A stretch of 64,000 nt of DNA from Bacteroidetes bacterium SB0662_bin_6 (GTDB lineage Bacteria; Bacteroidota; Rhodothermia; Rhodothermales; VXPQ01). The notes below the pieces were generated by a model that was given only the letters and a program-made list of their open reading frames with translations, was not told where the DNA came from and did not search any database. The position numbers and the translations under genes are program-made. Below are positions 42,864 to 52,308 of the stretch, piece by piece. Position 1 is the stretch's first letter; each line of letters opens with the position of its first letter. The stretch covers positions 1 to 64,000 of the forward strand of contig VXPQ01000011.1 in the NCBI GenBank assembly GCA_009839485.1, read 5' to 3'.

Positions 42864-44267
42864 ATGATCACCCGTATTGCCAGAAAAGAATGTATCGAGA
42901 TGATCCGCGACGGACGGTTTCGCTGGGCCGCCGGCGTCGTCTTCGCTCTGCTGGCCGGCTCACTGATTGTCGGCTGGAAGCACTACGCCAGCGTCGAAGC
43001 ACAGCGTGCTGAGTCCCAGGCTACCGACCGGGAGATGTGGGTAAGTCAGGGCGAGAAGAGCCAACACTCCGCGGCGCACTTCGGCAACTATGCCTTCAAA
43101 CCCGCTTCGCCGCTGTCGTCGATCGACCAGGGCGTGCTGCCCTACACGGGCGTCTCGGTCTTCATGGAAGCGCATCGGGTGAGGGAGGCCAGTTATCGTC
43201 CCGTGGAAGATGCCAGCGCCATGCACCGTCTTGGAGCCCTCACGGCGGCCTCTACGCTCCAACTTCTAATCCCGCTGCTCATCATCTTGCTGGCGTTTTC
43301 CTCGTTTGCCGGCGAGCGTGAACAGGGGACGCTACGCCAGTTGATGAGTCTCGGGCTCCAGCGGCGTACGGTGGCACTGGGCAAAGCGCTTGGGGTGGTG
43401 TTACCCTTGATGCTGCTGCTCGCCCCGGCCGCTGTGGTGGGCGCAGTAGCGATGGCGCTGTATGCCGGACCGGACGCAGCGCTATGGAGTCTGTCGCGCC
43501 TGCTCCTTATGGTCATGCTGTATCTGCTCTACTTCGGTCTCTTCATCGGGCTTGCCCTCATCGTGAGCGCACGAGCCTCGTCGGCACGGGTAGCCCTCAT
43601 CGTTCTGCTCGGCTTCTGGCTCTGGAGCAGTTTCCTCGTACCCCGTGCCGCGACAGACGTAGTCGATACGCTCTTGCCTACGCCGACCAGCGCCGAGTTC
43701 GATCGGGCCGTCCAGGCAGATTATGACCAACTACCCGCGTGGACCGATCGCACACGCGCCGTCGAGGAACGGTTGATGCAGGAACATGGCGTGGATACGC
43801 CGGACCTGATCCCTGCCAGCGTCGCGGGCTACACCTTTCTGGAGGCCGAGGAAGACGAAACGATGATCTACCGCAAGCATTTCGATGCGCTCGGCGACAC
43901 CTACATGGCGCAAAATCGCATGGTTCAGGCCGGGGCAGTGCTTGCCCCGATGGTCGCCGTTCAGGCAGCGTCGATGGGACTGGCCGGGAGCGATTATGCT
44001 CACCATCGCCACTTTGTCGAGGCCGCCGAGACGTATCGCTACGACTTCGTCCAGACGCTCAACCGCGACATGGTAGCGCAGAACAGTAGTGGGGATTATC
44101 GAGCCGGACGCTCGATGTGGGAGAGCATCCCCGCCTTCACCTATCAATCGCCCGGCCTCGGCTGGGCGCTCGGCCATTACACCACTGGCCTGGGGCTTCT
44201 GGGACTGTGGTTTGTCGCGGTCGCGCTGGCCGTGCCCGTGGCTGTCACCCGAATGAAGATCAACTAA
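42864..44267 (+). CDS. ABC-2 permease, DUF3526 type
   Basis: About 467 residues. One transmembrane helix at the N-terminus, a long soluble extracytoplasmic section (about residues 45-150), then a block of about five helices (L-L-I-P-L-L-I-I-L-L-A-F-S-S-F-A-G-E-R-E-Q) and a final helix at the C-terminus. E-R-E-Q-G-T-L-R-Q-L and related signatures mark the DUF3526/ABC-2 class. Start at the second ATG (42864), which gives M-I-T-R-I-A-R-K-E. The second permease follows after 10 bp. Confidence 0.85.
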   Translation: MITRIARKECIEMIRDGRFRWAAGVVFALLAGSLIVGWKHYASVEAQRAESQATDREMWVSQGEKSQHSAAHFGNYAFKPASPLSSIDQGVLPYTGVSVFMEAHRVREASYRPVEDASAMHRLGALTAASTLQLLIPLLIILLAFSSFAGEREQGTLRQLMSLGLQRRTVALGKALGVVLPLMLLLAPAAVVGAVAMALYAGPDAALWSLSRLLLMVMLYLLYFGLFIGLALIVSARASSARVALIVLLGFWLWSSFLVPRAATDVVDTLLPTPTSAEFDRAVQADYDQLPAWTDRTRAVEERLMQEHGVDTPDLIPASVAGYTFLEAEEDETMIYRKHFDALGDTYMAQNRMVQAGAVLAPMVAVQAASMGLAGSDYAHHRHFVEAAETYRYDFVQTLNRDMVAQNSSGDYRAGRSMWESIPAFTYQSPGLGWALGHYTTGLGLLGLWFVAVALAVPVAVTRMKIN

Positions 44268-44277
44268 GGAAGCGATT

Positions 44278-45717
44278 ATGCTCGGCAGGATATTCACTTA
44301 CGAAAACCGCCTGCTTCGGCGGGATCAGACCACCTGGATCGTGGTGACGCTCTTCGTGGCCCTGACAATGTATGCCGCCGTTAACGGCAGGCAGGAGTTG
44401 AATCACCGGCATAGCTTGGCGACAGAGACGACAGCGGACTACCAAACGCAAGTCTTGGAGGCACGGCACGAAGCCGAGGGCCTCGAAGCTGCGATGCGCG
44501 ATGAAGGCCGCTCGCTGGAAACCTATGACTGGGGACCGCGCCATCCGTACAACGTCGGATCGAGCATGGGTCATCCGGCGACGTTGCCCCCGACGCCACT
44601 GGCGGCATTTGCCGTCGGGCAAAGTGACATCTATCCGGCGGCCTATAAGGTGAGCGCGGCCAGCAGCGTGGCCCTCGGACAGACCGACCAACTCGAAAAC
44701 CCGTTCAAGCTACTGGTAGGTCGCTTCGATCTGGCATTCGTCATCCTGTTCCTTTACCCACTGCTGATTCTGGCGCTCACGTTTTCTCTGACGGCAGCGG
44801 AGAAAGAGACGGGCACGCTTCGTTTGCTGATGGCACAGCCGGTGCGTTTGTCAACCCTGGTCTGGGCCAAGGTATTGAGCCGGGGAGCGCTGATCGTCGG
44901 GGCGGCGCTGGTGCTGACGGTGCTGGCCTTCGTCGTGACGGGCGCTGCATTCGAGGGTGGGTGGGGTCGCTTCGGCCTCTGGCTGGCAATCACGCTGCTC
45001 TACGGAGCGTTCTGGTTCGGCCTGGCGCTGCTGGTCAATGCCTTCGGGCGTTCGGCAGCTACGAACGCGATCATCCTGGCGGTCTGCTGGCTCGCGTTTG
45101 TGGTCATTCTTCCTTCTCTGATCAATGTCGTCGCCAGTACGCTCTATCCCGTGCCTTCGCGCATGGCGTTCATCACAGCGATGCGGGTGGAGACGACCGT
45201 AGCGGAGCAGCAAAGCAGCGAGTCGCTGGCGAAATTCTTTCAGGATCACCCTGAAATCGCGCCGGTCGGTGACGACGAGGCCAACTTCGCCATGCTCCGT
45301 GTGGTCCGTGACGAACGCATCGCAGAACAGCTGGCTCCGGTAATGGGGCGCTTCGTTCGGCAGCAGGGGCGGCAACAACGATTCGTGCGCGCCCTCGGCT
45401 ATCTGTCGCCGACCCTCGTCACGCACCGGATGCTTCTGGATGCGGCCGGCACCGGCCCGGCTCGGCACACGGCTTTTCTCGAACAGGTCGAAGGGTTTCA
45501 GGCTATGTGGCAGGAATACTTTGTACCCAGGTATTTCGCCAACATCGCTTTCCAATCCTCTGATTACGACGCCATGCCTCGCTTCGAGTATCGCGAGGAA
45601 AGGCCGGCAGAAGTGCTGGATCGCCTGGCGTTCCCCTTGTTGATTCTGATGCTTGCTACAGCCCTCGTTGGGGGCTACGGCTTGCGCCAGTACCGGCAGT
45701 ATCCAGTTGCGGAATGA
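44278..45717 (+). CDS. ABC-2 permease, DUF3526 type, second subunit
   Basis: 479 residues with the same layout as its upstream paralogue: N-terminal helix (W-I-V-V-T-L-F-V-A-L-T-M-Y), large extracytoplasmic part, helices starting at F-V-I-L-F-L-Y-P-L-L-I-L-A-L, the A-E-K-E-T-G-T-L-R-L-L-M-A-Q motif and a C-terminal helix. It should form a heterodimer with the first permease above the shared ATPase. Substrate not resolvable. Confidence 0.85.
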   Translation: MLGRIFTYENRLLRRDQTTWIVVTLFVALTMYAAVNGRQELNHRHSLATETTADYQTQVLEARHEAEGLEAAMRDEGRSLETYDWGPRHPYNVGSSMGHPATLPPTPLAAFAVGQSDIYPAAYKVSAASSVALGQTDQLENPFKLLVGRFDLAFVILFLYPLLILALTFSLTAAEKETGTLRLLMAQPVRLSTLVWAKVLSRGALIVGAALVLTVLAFVVTGAAFEGGWGRFGLWLAITLLYGAFWFGLALLVNAFGRSAATNAIILAVCWLAFVVILPSLINVVASTLYPVPSRMAFITAMRVETTVAEQQSSESLAKFFQDHPEIAPVGDDEANFAMLRVVRDERIAEQLAPVMGRFVRQQGRQQRFVRALGYLSPTLVTHRMLLDAAGTGPARHTAFLEQVEGFQAMWQEYFVPRYFANIAFQSSDYDAMPRFEYREERPAEVLDRLAFPLLILMLATALVGGYGLRQYRQYPVAE

Positions 45718-45790
45718 CCATGCGACATCATCGTAGCGCATGCGGCCCATGCGCTGTCTCATCAGGATTATAAACCCTTATCGCAAAGCC

Positions 45791-48034
45791 ATGAGTGGTT
45801 ATCTCAAGACAGCTTTTCGGAAGGGGCTCCCGGGGTTGTTTCTGGCGCTCGTTGTCGCCGGATCAGCGCAGGCCCAGGAGGTATTCCCCGCACCGGACGT
45901 CCCACTGACGATCCGGGCAGCACGGGTACAGGGCACGGTTCATCTCGACGGTGATCTGAGCGAGACGGACTGGCAGCGCGTGGCGCCTGCTCGAGGCTTC
46001 CGCCAGACCGAGCCGCAGCAGGGCAACCCGGCCACGTTCGACACGGAGGTCCGCATCCTCTATGATGATAAAAACCTCTACATCGGCGCAATCTGTTACG
46101 ATACCACCGGTACACCCGGCGTCCGCGTACCCGACCTTCGGCGAGATTTCAACTATTTCCAGAACGACCTTTTCGGCATCAGTCTCGATCCATTCCGTGA
46201 CGGGCGTAACGCTGTCGTATTTCAGACGAATCCCTATGGGGGGCAGCGCGACATCCAGGTCATCGACGGCATCATCTACAACCGCGACTGGGATGCCGTC
46301 TGGGACGTGCGCACGACGGTAACGGATCGGGGATGGGTCGTGGAGATGGCAATTCCATGGTTCACGTTGCGGTATCCGGAAGCAACGGCAGACATGCAGT
46401 GGGGCATCAACTTCGTGCGTAACATCCGGCGGCACAATGAGATCACCGGCTGGTCACTCTGGCCGCGTGTATACTCCCCCTATCGGATGGATTATGCGGG
46501 TGTGCTGGAAGGCATCGAGCCGCCTCCGCCTTCGACCAACCTGCGCGTGCAACCCTACCTGGTCATGCGCAACGACCGCACCGGCGCCCGAGACGATCTC
46601 TTCGACGGCGTCGAGCCCGAGGTCGGTGGCGACCTGAAGTGGTCCGTGACGCCCAGCACCGTTCTCGACCTGACCGTCAACACCGATTTCGCCCAGGTGG
46701 ACGCTGACCGGCAAGTGATTAACCTCTCCCGGTTTTCTGTCTTTTTCCCGGAGAAACGCGCATTCTTTCTCGAAAACGCGAACCTGTTCCATGCAGGGTC
46801 GAGTGAGGCGGCCATCCCTTTCTTCAGCCGCCGCATCGGGCTGGACAACGCTGGGCAGCCCATCCCTATCGACGGCGGGCTGCGGTTGATCTCACGGACG
46901 CCCCAGCGTACCTTCGGCGGGCTGGTCGTTCGCCAGCGGGGAGATAACCGGACGCCAACAAGCCATGTCGCCGTTGGGCGGTTCATTCAGAACGTTGGCA
47001 GCACCAACCGCATCGGTGCACTCGCAACGGTTCGGCATGACGAAGGCCTCGCAAGCGCACCCTCGGTGCTCAACGTTGTGGGCACGGTGGATGGACATTT
47101 TCGATTTACACAGACACTGGCGCTCCAATGGATGGCCTCGGGTTCGTTGACGCAGCATGAGGATGGCGACGGATTTTCGACCTATGCCTGGCTCGGCAAC
47201 AATACCAACTGGGGCTATCTCGGGCACATACAAGCGCTCGTCTCCGAGAACTATAACCCTGGCGTCGGCTTCGTCGCACGTCGCAACCTGATCGTGACAA
47301 GTCCAGCGGGCAACGTCGATCTGCGCCCGGACTGGAAGCCGCGCTTTGTGCGCCGATTCGGACCGGGATTTGTCTCTTACATCTACCATCGCCTCTCCGA
47401 CAGGCAGTTTCAGGAAGCCTCGCTGAGTTTGACGCCGCTGAACGTGGCGTTTCAAAACGGCGCCGAGATCTCGTTTGGCATCGAGCCGAACTGGCAGGAA
47501 TTGGAGCCCGAAGATGTCGCTTTCTTCCGACCACTCGGCATCGAACTCGCGCCGGGCAACTATCACTACTTGCGCTACAACGCCGAAGTCCAGTCTGACC
47601 TCTCGCGCAAGTATTCGGGGACACTCGAACTAACCGTAGGCGATTTTTTCAATGGAACGCTGACCAACCTGGAACTCTCCGCCCGGCTGGCTCCGTCGCC
47701 GCGCATGGCCCTGAGCGCGGCCTATGAATACAACCGCGCGAAGGGTCTCGGCATCAACGGGGAGGACGAGGTGTCGCACCTGTTCGGGCCGGAGCTTCGT
47801 CTGGCGCTCGATCCCCGGTTGCAGTTCAACGCCTTCTACCAGTACAACACGGTGGCTGAGCAGGCGAATTGGAATGTGCGATTCAGCTACGAATTCCGCC
47901 CGCTCTCGTACCTCTACCTCGTCTTTAACGACGCCCGCTACTTCGTCAACGACACCACCCGGCGTACTGATCCGGAACGCTTCTCCACGCAGCAACAGGC
48001 CATCGTCAAGGTGACCTATTTGCGGCAGTTATGA
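45791..48034 (+). CDS. DUF5916 outer-membrane protein
   Basis: 747 residues: signal peptide (G-S-A-Q-A-Q), CBM9-like domain (about residues 40-225; V-H-L-D-G-D-L-S-E-T-D-W, D-K-N-L-Y-I-G-A-I-C-Y-D) and a long beta-rich DUF5916 domain (V-N-T-D-F-A-Q-V-D-A-D, F-P-E-K-R-A-F-F-L-E) that forms a barrel. The role of DUF5916 proteins is not known; they often accompany transport genes. The start at the third ATG heads the signal. The last 115 bp are duplicated at 52166-52280. Confidence 0.9.
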   Translation: MSGYLKTAFRKGLPGLFLALVVAGSAQAQEVFPAPDVPLTIRAARVQGTVHLDGDLSETDWQRVAPARGFRQTEPQQGNPATFDTEVRILYDDKNLYIGAICYDTTGTPGVRVPDLRRDFNYFQNDLFGISLDPFRDGRNAVVFQTNPYGGQRDIQVIDGIIYNRDWDAVWDVRTTVTDRGWVVEMAIPWFTLRYPEATADMQWGINFVRNIRRHNEITGWSLWPRVYSPYRMDYAGVLEGIEPPPPSTNLRVQPYLVMRNDRTGARDDLFDGVEPEVGGDLKWSVTPSTVLDLTVNTDFAQVDADRQVINLSRFSVFFPEKRAFFLENANLFHAGSSEAAIPFFSRRIGLDNAGQPIPIDGGLRLISRTPQRTFGGLVVRQRGDNRTPTSHVAVGRFIQNVGSTNRIGALATVRHDEGLASAPSVLNVVGTVDGHFRFTQTLALQWMASGSLTQHEDGDGFSTYAWLGNNTNWGYLGHIQALVSENYNPGVGFVARRNLIVTSPAGNVDLRPDWKPRFVRRFGPGFVSYIYHRLSDRQFQEASLSLTPLNVAFQNGAEISFGIEPNWQELEPEDVAFFRPLGIELAPGNYHYLRYNAEVQSDLSRKYSGTLELTVGDFFNGTLTNLELSARLAPSPRMALSAAYEYNRAKGLGINGEDEVSHLFGPELRLALDPRLQFNAFYQYNTVAEQANWNVRFSYEFRPLSYLYLVFNDARYFVNDTTRRTDPERFSTQQQAIVKVTYLRQL

Positions 48035-48049
48035 TTCCACACCCTCATT
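47920..48049 (+). repeat. 130-bp direct repeat, copy A (3' end of DUF5916 gene)
   Basis: Identical to 52166-52295 except for about two positions, offset 4246 bp. It includes the last codons of the DUF5916 gene, the stop and the first bases beyond. Together with the MerC/CobW remnants it brackets the receptor and lipoprotein genes. Confidence 0.9.
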
Positions 48050-48079
48050 CCTGTAACTGCGATTTCGGAGGACATGCGT

Positions 48080-48208
48080 ATGACAGCCTTCCTTGAACAG
48101 CCCTTTCTCACCACCGTTGTTACCGACTTTTGGGGCACAGGCAAGACGACGCTGATCAACCGCATGCCGAAGCCTGACGCCTGTCCTCACCCGCCTTTGA
48201 CCTTGTGA
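48080..48208 (+). pseudogene. Remnant of a CobW/COG0523-type GTPase gene
   Basis: 42 codons from ATG to TGA: M-T-A-F-L-E-Q-P-F-L-T-T-V-V-T, then D-F-W-G-T-G-K-T-T-L-I-N-R. This is the start of a COG0523 GTPase with its P-loop (normally V-T-G-F-L-G-x-G-K-T-T-L-L-N), ended after the P-loop. The preceding bases match the tail of a MerC gene (L-R-F-R-R-T-C). A second, differently broken copy is at 51931-52089. Confidence 0.75.
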
Positions 48209-48214
48209 CCTTAC

Positions 48215-50554
48215 ATGACAATCCGCACTGTTCTACTGAGCTTCTTGCTTACAACCACCGCTAGCGCACAAACGGCCACGTTAGTTGGGCGCGTGATAGA
48301 TCCAGCCGTTGAAGGACCGTTGTCGGGAGCCACTATTACGGTTGTGGGCCTGTCCTTAGGGACGGCTACCGAGGACGACGGCACCTATCGCATCGAGGCG
48401 GTTCCTGCGGGGCAGCACACCGTCCGTTTCTCTTTCGTGGGATATGTGTCATTGGATACGACCATCGTCCTCACAAACAATGCCGTATTTCGACTCGATG
48501 TAGCCCTCAACGAGTCGGAGATTGCGTTAGGCGATGTGACGGTGCAAGGCAACCGCGAGGCCGTGGCCATCCGCCAGAGTCCATTTGCGGTGACCGTTCT
48601 GGATGCGCAACGGTTGGCTGGACGCGGGCTTACCCTTGACGAAGCCATTGCACGGGTCTCGGGGGTGCAAGTCCGTCGCTCGGGCGGGCTTGGGTCTGCC
48701 TCCGTGTTCTCAATCCGTGGCCTCGAAGGCGAGCGGGTCCAGGTCTATATCAACGGCAACGCCTCCGATCTATCGGGTAACGCCTTCAGCTTAGATAATC
48801 TACCGCTACAACTCATTGAGCGGGTTGAAGTCTACAAAGGCATCGTTCCGGCTACGTTTGGTGGGGACGGACTAGGTTCTGCCATCAACGTCGTGACCAT
48901 CCATCCGGAAGGCGGTTACTTCGATGCAGGCTATACCGTCGGGTCGTTCGGGCAGCATCAAGTTGCCCTCGTGGGACAGCGCCCTATCGCATCGGACACG
49001 GAGTTGGCCGCAACGCTCAACGTGGATTGGGCAGCGAACGACTATACCATGGAAAATCCGTTTCGGCCGGGTTTGGTGGTGCAGCGTGACCACGACCAAC
49101 TCCGGCGGGTGCTTGGCGGCCTTGCGCTTCATCTCCACCAGACCTGGTTCGATAAGGTTGCCATCGAGGCAGGTCTGGTTTTTACCGAACGTCAAATCCA
49201 GGGTGTTCAAACCAATATCCAGCACGCTCGCGTTTCGTCGGGATTAGGGGTCGTCGTTATGGAAGGGGTGCGTGAGGGCGCGCTGGGTGGGCGTCTTGAT
49301 GTGAGAACGGGACTGGTAGGTGGCATCACCAATGCTGCGCTCCTGGATACATCGGCTGTACGCTATGAATGGGACGGGGCCACACGACCAAGCCCCAATG
49401 GTCGTGGCGAAATTGGCTTCTTTCCATCCGATTCCGATAACCGGATCGTCCTCGTACGATGGCGCGGCGCCACTACCTATCGGTTCTCAGATCGCCATGC
49501 CTTGAGTGCGACCGCGGTTCTCGACCGCAACGCCTTTCGTCCATCAAACCCCCTTGCCAATGCCTTTGCCGGGCGCAACGTGAGTGACAACCCAGGCGAC
49601 CAGGCCAGCGCGGTCGTTGGACTCTCGCACGAATGGCAAATGCTCGGTGGACGGCTCACGAATATTATCGGGACGCGGGGATATGCCTATTGGGCCGAGG
49701 GCACGCCCTCTTCACTATTCAACCCCAGTGCAACCGCTCCCGAGCAAGTCCGGAACCGCACGTTTACTGCTGGCGCGAGCGAAGCCATTCGGTATCACTT
49801 TACTCGTTCAATCCTCGGGAAAGCCTCAGTAGAGTTGGCGCACCGGCTGCCCGCTACGGCAGAGTTGTTCGGCGATGGGCTGCTTATTCTGGCGGCCCCC
49901 AATCTTAGGCCAGAGCGTGCTGTCAACCTGAACATAGGCGTACAGATAGACACGAATATCGGAAGCCGCCGCCTACAGGCCGAAGTCAGCGCGTTCTGGT
50001 CGCGGCTAACCGATATGATCCGCCTCGGGCCGGGTCTCGGCGGCACGGCGGCGTACTCCAACCTGGGTGCTGTGCGCATTGCAGGTGTGGAGGCCGAGGT
50101 GCAAGGCGATGTGACGAACTGGCTCTTTGCCCGCGCCTATGGGACGTACCAGGACGCTCGCGATGTGTTAGCTACAACACCCGGAACCTCGGTCCCGAAC
50201 CCTACCCATGGCCTTCGAATCCCCAACTTGCCCTATCTCTATGGGGGCCTTTCCGCCGAGGTTTATCGCAACGATTTCTTTAGCAAAGGATCCCGCGCCA
50301 AGGTGTTCTATGAAAGCCTTTTCACCGAAGAGTATTTCTTTGCCTTCGAAGTCAGTCGGCGTCAGGAGCGGCGCATTCCCCGTGCGTTTACGCATAACGT
50401 CGGCGTCGAGGTTGCCTGGTTGAAGCAAGGCTTTACAATTTCCGCCGAGGTTCAAAATCTAACGGATGCAAACATCTTAAACCTTTTCAATCAACCCCTG
50501 CCGGGCCGTGCTTTACGGCTCAAGCTTCGGTATACCCTCATCGGCAATCGCTGA
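48215..50554 (+). CDS. TonB-dependent receptor of the metal/chelate uptake island
   Basis: 779 residues: signal peptide (A-S-A-Q), carboxypeptidase-regulatory-like domain (G-R-V-I-D-P-A-V-E-G-P-L-S-G-A-T-I), plug domain (V-T-V-L-D-A-Q-R-L, F-S-I-R-G-L-E-G-E-R-V-Q-V-Y-I-N-G) and a barrel that ends in L-R-L-K-L-R-Y-T-L. It lacks an STN domain, so it transports without a sigma-factor relay. Its neighbours suggest a metal complex or corrinoid as ligand. It is bracketed by the two MerC/CobW scars. Confidence 0.93.
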   Translation: MTIRTVLLSFLLTTTASAQTATLVGRVIDPAVEGPLSGATITVVGLSLGTATEDDGTYRIEAVPAGQHTVRFSFVGYVSLDTTIVLTNNAVFRLDVALNESEIALGDVTVQGNREAVAIRQSPFAVTVLDAQRLAGRGLTLDEAIARVSGVQVRRSGGLGSASVFSIRGLEGERVQVYINGNASDLSGNAFSLDNLPLQLIERVEVYKGIVPATFGGDGLGSAINVVTIHPEGGYFDAGYTVGSFGQHQVALVGQRPIASDTELAATLNVDWAANDYTMENPFRPGLVVQRDHDQLRRVLGGLALHLHQTWFDKVAIEAGLVFTERQIQGVQTNIQHARVSSGLGVVVMEGVREGALGGRLDVRTGLVGGITNAALLDTSAVRYEWDGATRPSPNGRGEIGFFPSDSDNRIVLVRWRGATTYRFSDRHALSATAVLDRNAFRPSNPLANAFAGRNVSDNPGDQASAVVGLSHEWQMLGGRLTNIIGTRGYAYWAEGTPSSLFNPSATAPEQVRNRTFTAGASEAIRYHFTRSILGKASVELAHRLPATAELFGDGLLILAAPNLRPERAVNLNIGVQIDTNIGSRRLQAEVSAFWSRLTDMIRLGPGLGGTAAYSNLGAVRIAGVEAEVQGDVTNWLFARAYGTYQDARDVLATTPGTSVPNPTHGLRIPNLPYLYGGLSAEVYRNDFFSKGSRAKVFYESLFTEEYFFAFEVSRRQERRIPRAFTHNVGVEVAWLKQGFTISAEVQNLTDANILNLFNQPLPGRALRLKLRYTLIGNR

Positions 50555-50598
50555 CGAGACCTCTTTCTACCCTACTCACTATCCTTCTTACCCCTGCC

Positions 50599-51807
50599 AT
50601 GTTACGACTCCTTCCGCTTGTGCTCATTGCCTTGACGCCCCTTGTTGGTTGCGACAGCGATGCTAACGAACCTGATCCCGTTCCAACCCCCAGGCTTATC
50701 ATTGCCAACGGTGTCCCCGATCAGTCCGGTCAGGATGGATCGACGTTTATCCAGGCTATCAGCTTGCAGACGCCGAACGTTACCAACGCGAATGCCGTAG
50801 AGCAAACCTTCTTTGCCTACACCCATATTCGAGGACGTGAGGTCATCGTGACCCAGAACATACAGGGCGATGTAGCGACGCGGTATGTCGTCGGAGAGGA
50901 CGGCCTCCTCAATGAAGCCGGCCAGTTGACGCTGCCAGCGGGTGGGTTTGGCTCAAATGTCGTTTGGATGAGCGATACGCGGGCGTTTGTAAGCCTCGTC
51001 TTTGCCGGACAAATCATTGAATTTAACCCGCAGACGATGACGCAGACCGCCGTCATCGACCTGACTGCGCTCGGGATTGCACGCAACCCTGTGAATCCCG
51101 ACGACACGAATCCCGAGCCTGCGGTTATGCTCCTGCGCAATGGCAAGCTGTACGTTGGGTTACAGCAGTTTTTTGCCCCCTTTGCCAACGCTGATGGTGT
51201 AGACATTGCCGTTTTTGATGCCAATACGCTTGCTTTTGAACGAGTAATCTCAACCGAGAGCTCCGCTGGACCGGGTCGTTATGGCTACAACCAGTCTATG
51301 TTTGTCGATGAGGCCGGGGATATCTATGTGTACTGCACGGCCTCCTTTGGCTTTGTGCCGGGCCAAAAGAGCGGATTTCTGCGCATTCGCAACGGAGCCG
51401 CCGAATTCGACTCCACCTATTTCCTCGATGTGTCGGCACTGAATGTGCCCGTCGATGGAGGACAGATCGGGACAGTGGGAGGCAACGTGGTGTACCACAA
51501 CGGATTCGCCTATGGGGCTGCCGAGATTCCGGCTGGGCGCTCGAACCCGCCCGACTATGTGCGCGATTTTAACTGGCAGCCCGTTCGTTTCAACCTATCT
51601 GCGGGAACCGTCGAAGTACTTCCGCTACCGCCGGGCAACGGACTCTCAATAGGGATAGAATTGCTCGATGGGCAGATTTTATTTGGGATTGGTACGCCAA
51701 CGGCTACGGGGTTATTCCGCTATGATCCGGCCACCCAACAGGCCACGTCTGAACCCATTGTCACGACCTCTGGGGTACCACAGGCGGTCCTGCGCCTGGA
51801 TAATTAA
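50599..51807 (+). CDS. DUF4374-like beta-propeller lipoprotein
   Basis: 402 residues with lipobox L-V-G-C (Cys18) and repeated beta-propeller blades (V-V-G-E-D-G-L-L-N, G-K-L-Y-V-G-L-Q-Q-F, V-F-D-A-N-T-L-A-F). DUF4374 lipoproteins are encoded after TonB receptors and probably cap the receptor at the cell surface or periplasm. Gap of 44 bp to the receptor stop indicates co-transcription. Family assignment is by pattern only. Confidence 0.75.
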   Translation: MLRLLPLVLIALTPLVGCDSDANEPDPVPTPRLIIANGVPDQSGQDGSTFIQAISLQTPNVTNANAVEQTFFAYTHIRGREVIVTQNIQGDVATRYVVGEDGLLNEAGQLTLPAGGFGSNVVWMSDTRAFVSLVFAGQIIEFNPQTMTQTAVIDLTALGIARNPVNPDDTNPEPAVMLLRNGKLYVGLQQFFAPFANADGVDIAVFDANTLAFERVISTESSAGPGRYGYNQSMFVDEAGDIYVYCTASFGFVPGQKSGFLRIRNGAAEFDSTYFLDVSALNVPVDGGQIGTVGGNVVYHNGFAYGAAEIPAGRSNPPDYVRDFNWQPVRFNLSAGTVEVLPLPPGNGLSIGIELLDGQILFGIGTPTATGLFRYDPATQQATSEPIVTTSGVPQAVLRLDN

Positions 51808-51808
51808 A

Positions 51809-51934
51809 ATCGTTGTCGACCTCGGCGAGGACGCGCTGGGCGAATACCCCGAGACAAGCCTGATGGCCCTCGGCTCGGTCGTCCTCGTGCTTGGTCACAT
51901 CTTGAACCTGCGATTTTGGAGGACATGCCTATGA
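51809..51934 (+). pseudogene. C-terminal remnant of a MerC-family protein
   Basis: The frame reads I-V-V-D-L-G-E-D-A-L-G-E-Y-P-E-T and continues into L-V-L-G-H-I-L-N-L-R-F-W-R-T-C before TGA. This is the C-terminal end of a MerC protein (last helix, then the L-N-x-R-x-x-R-x-C tail). No N-terminal part remains. The stop overlaps the ATG of the following CobW remnant, as in an intact pair. Confidence 0.65.
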
Positions 51935-52089
51935 CCGCCTTCCTTGAACAGCCCATTCCCGCCACCGTTGTTACCGACTGCGATGATCTAGCCCCAACGC
52001 TCCTTCCCGGCACCGACCACGATGTGCTTGCCGGATTTCTTGATCCTGCGGCCCGCGACCGGATCGCCTTCATGCCCTCAATTAGGTGA
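51931..52089 (+). pseudogene. Second CobW/COG0523 GTPase remnant with internal deletion
   Basis: 52 codons. The first 18 (M-T-A-F-L-E-Q-P-I-P-A-T-V-V-T) match the other remnant, but the P-loop is gone and the frame jumps to D-C-D-D-L-A-P-T-L-L and D-P-A-A-R-D-R-I-A-F-M before TGA. The shared start is 72 bp long at about 90% identity to 48057-48128, offset 3851 bp. Confidence 0.65.
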
Positions 52090-52165
52090 TTGATGTGGGA
52101 ATGGTAACTCATGTATTTAAGTGGGAGCTCGCCAGATACGTACGTAGTGGTCAATCTCTTGCATT

Positions 52166-52295
52166 CGTCTTCAACGACGCCCGCTACTTCGTCAACGATA
52201 CCACCCGGCGTACTGATCCGGAACGCTTCTCCACGCAGCAACAGGCCATCGTCAAGGTGACCTATTTGCGGCAGTTATGATTCCACACCCTCATC
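52166..52295 (+). repeat. 130-bp direct repeat, copy B (DUF5916 3' fragment)
   Basis: Repeats the last codons of the DUF5916 gene in an open frame (V-F-N-D-A-R-Y-F-V-N-D-T-T) with stop at 52280, but without the rest of the gene. It is a pseudogene fragment immediately upstream of the importer genes. Mismatches to copy A are few, so the duplication is recent. Confidence 0.9.
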
Positions 52296-52308
52296 CTTGA
52301 AACCGCCA

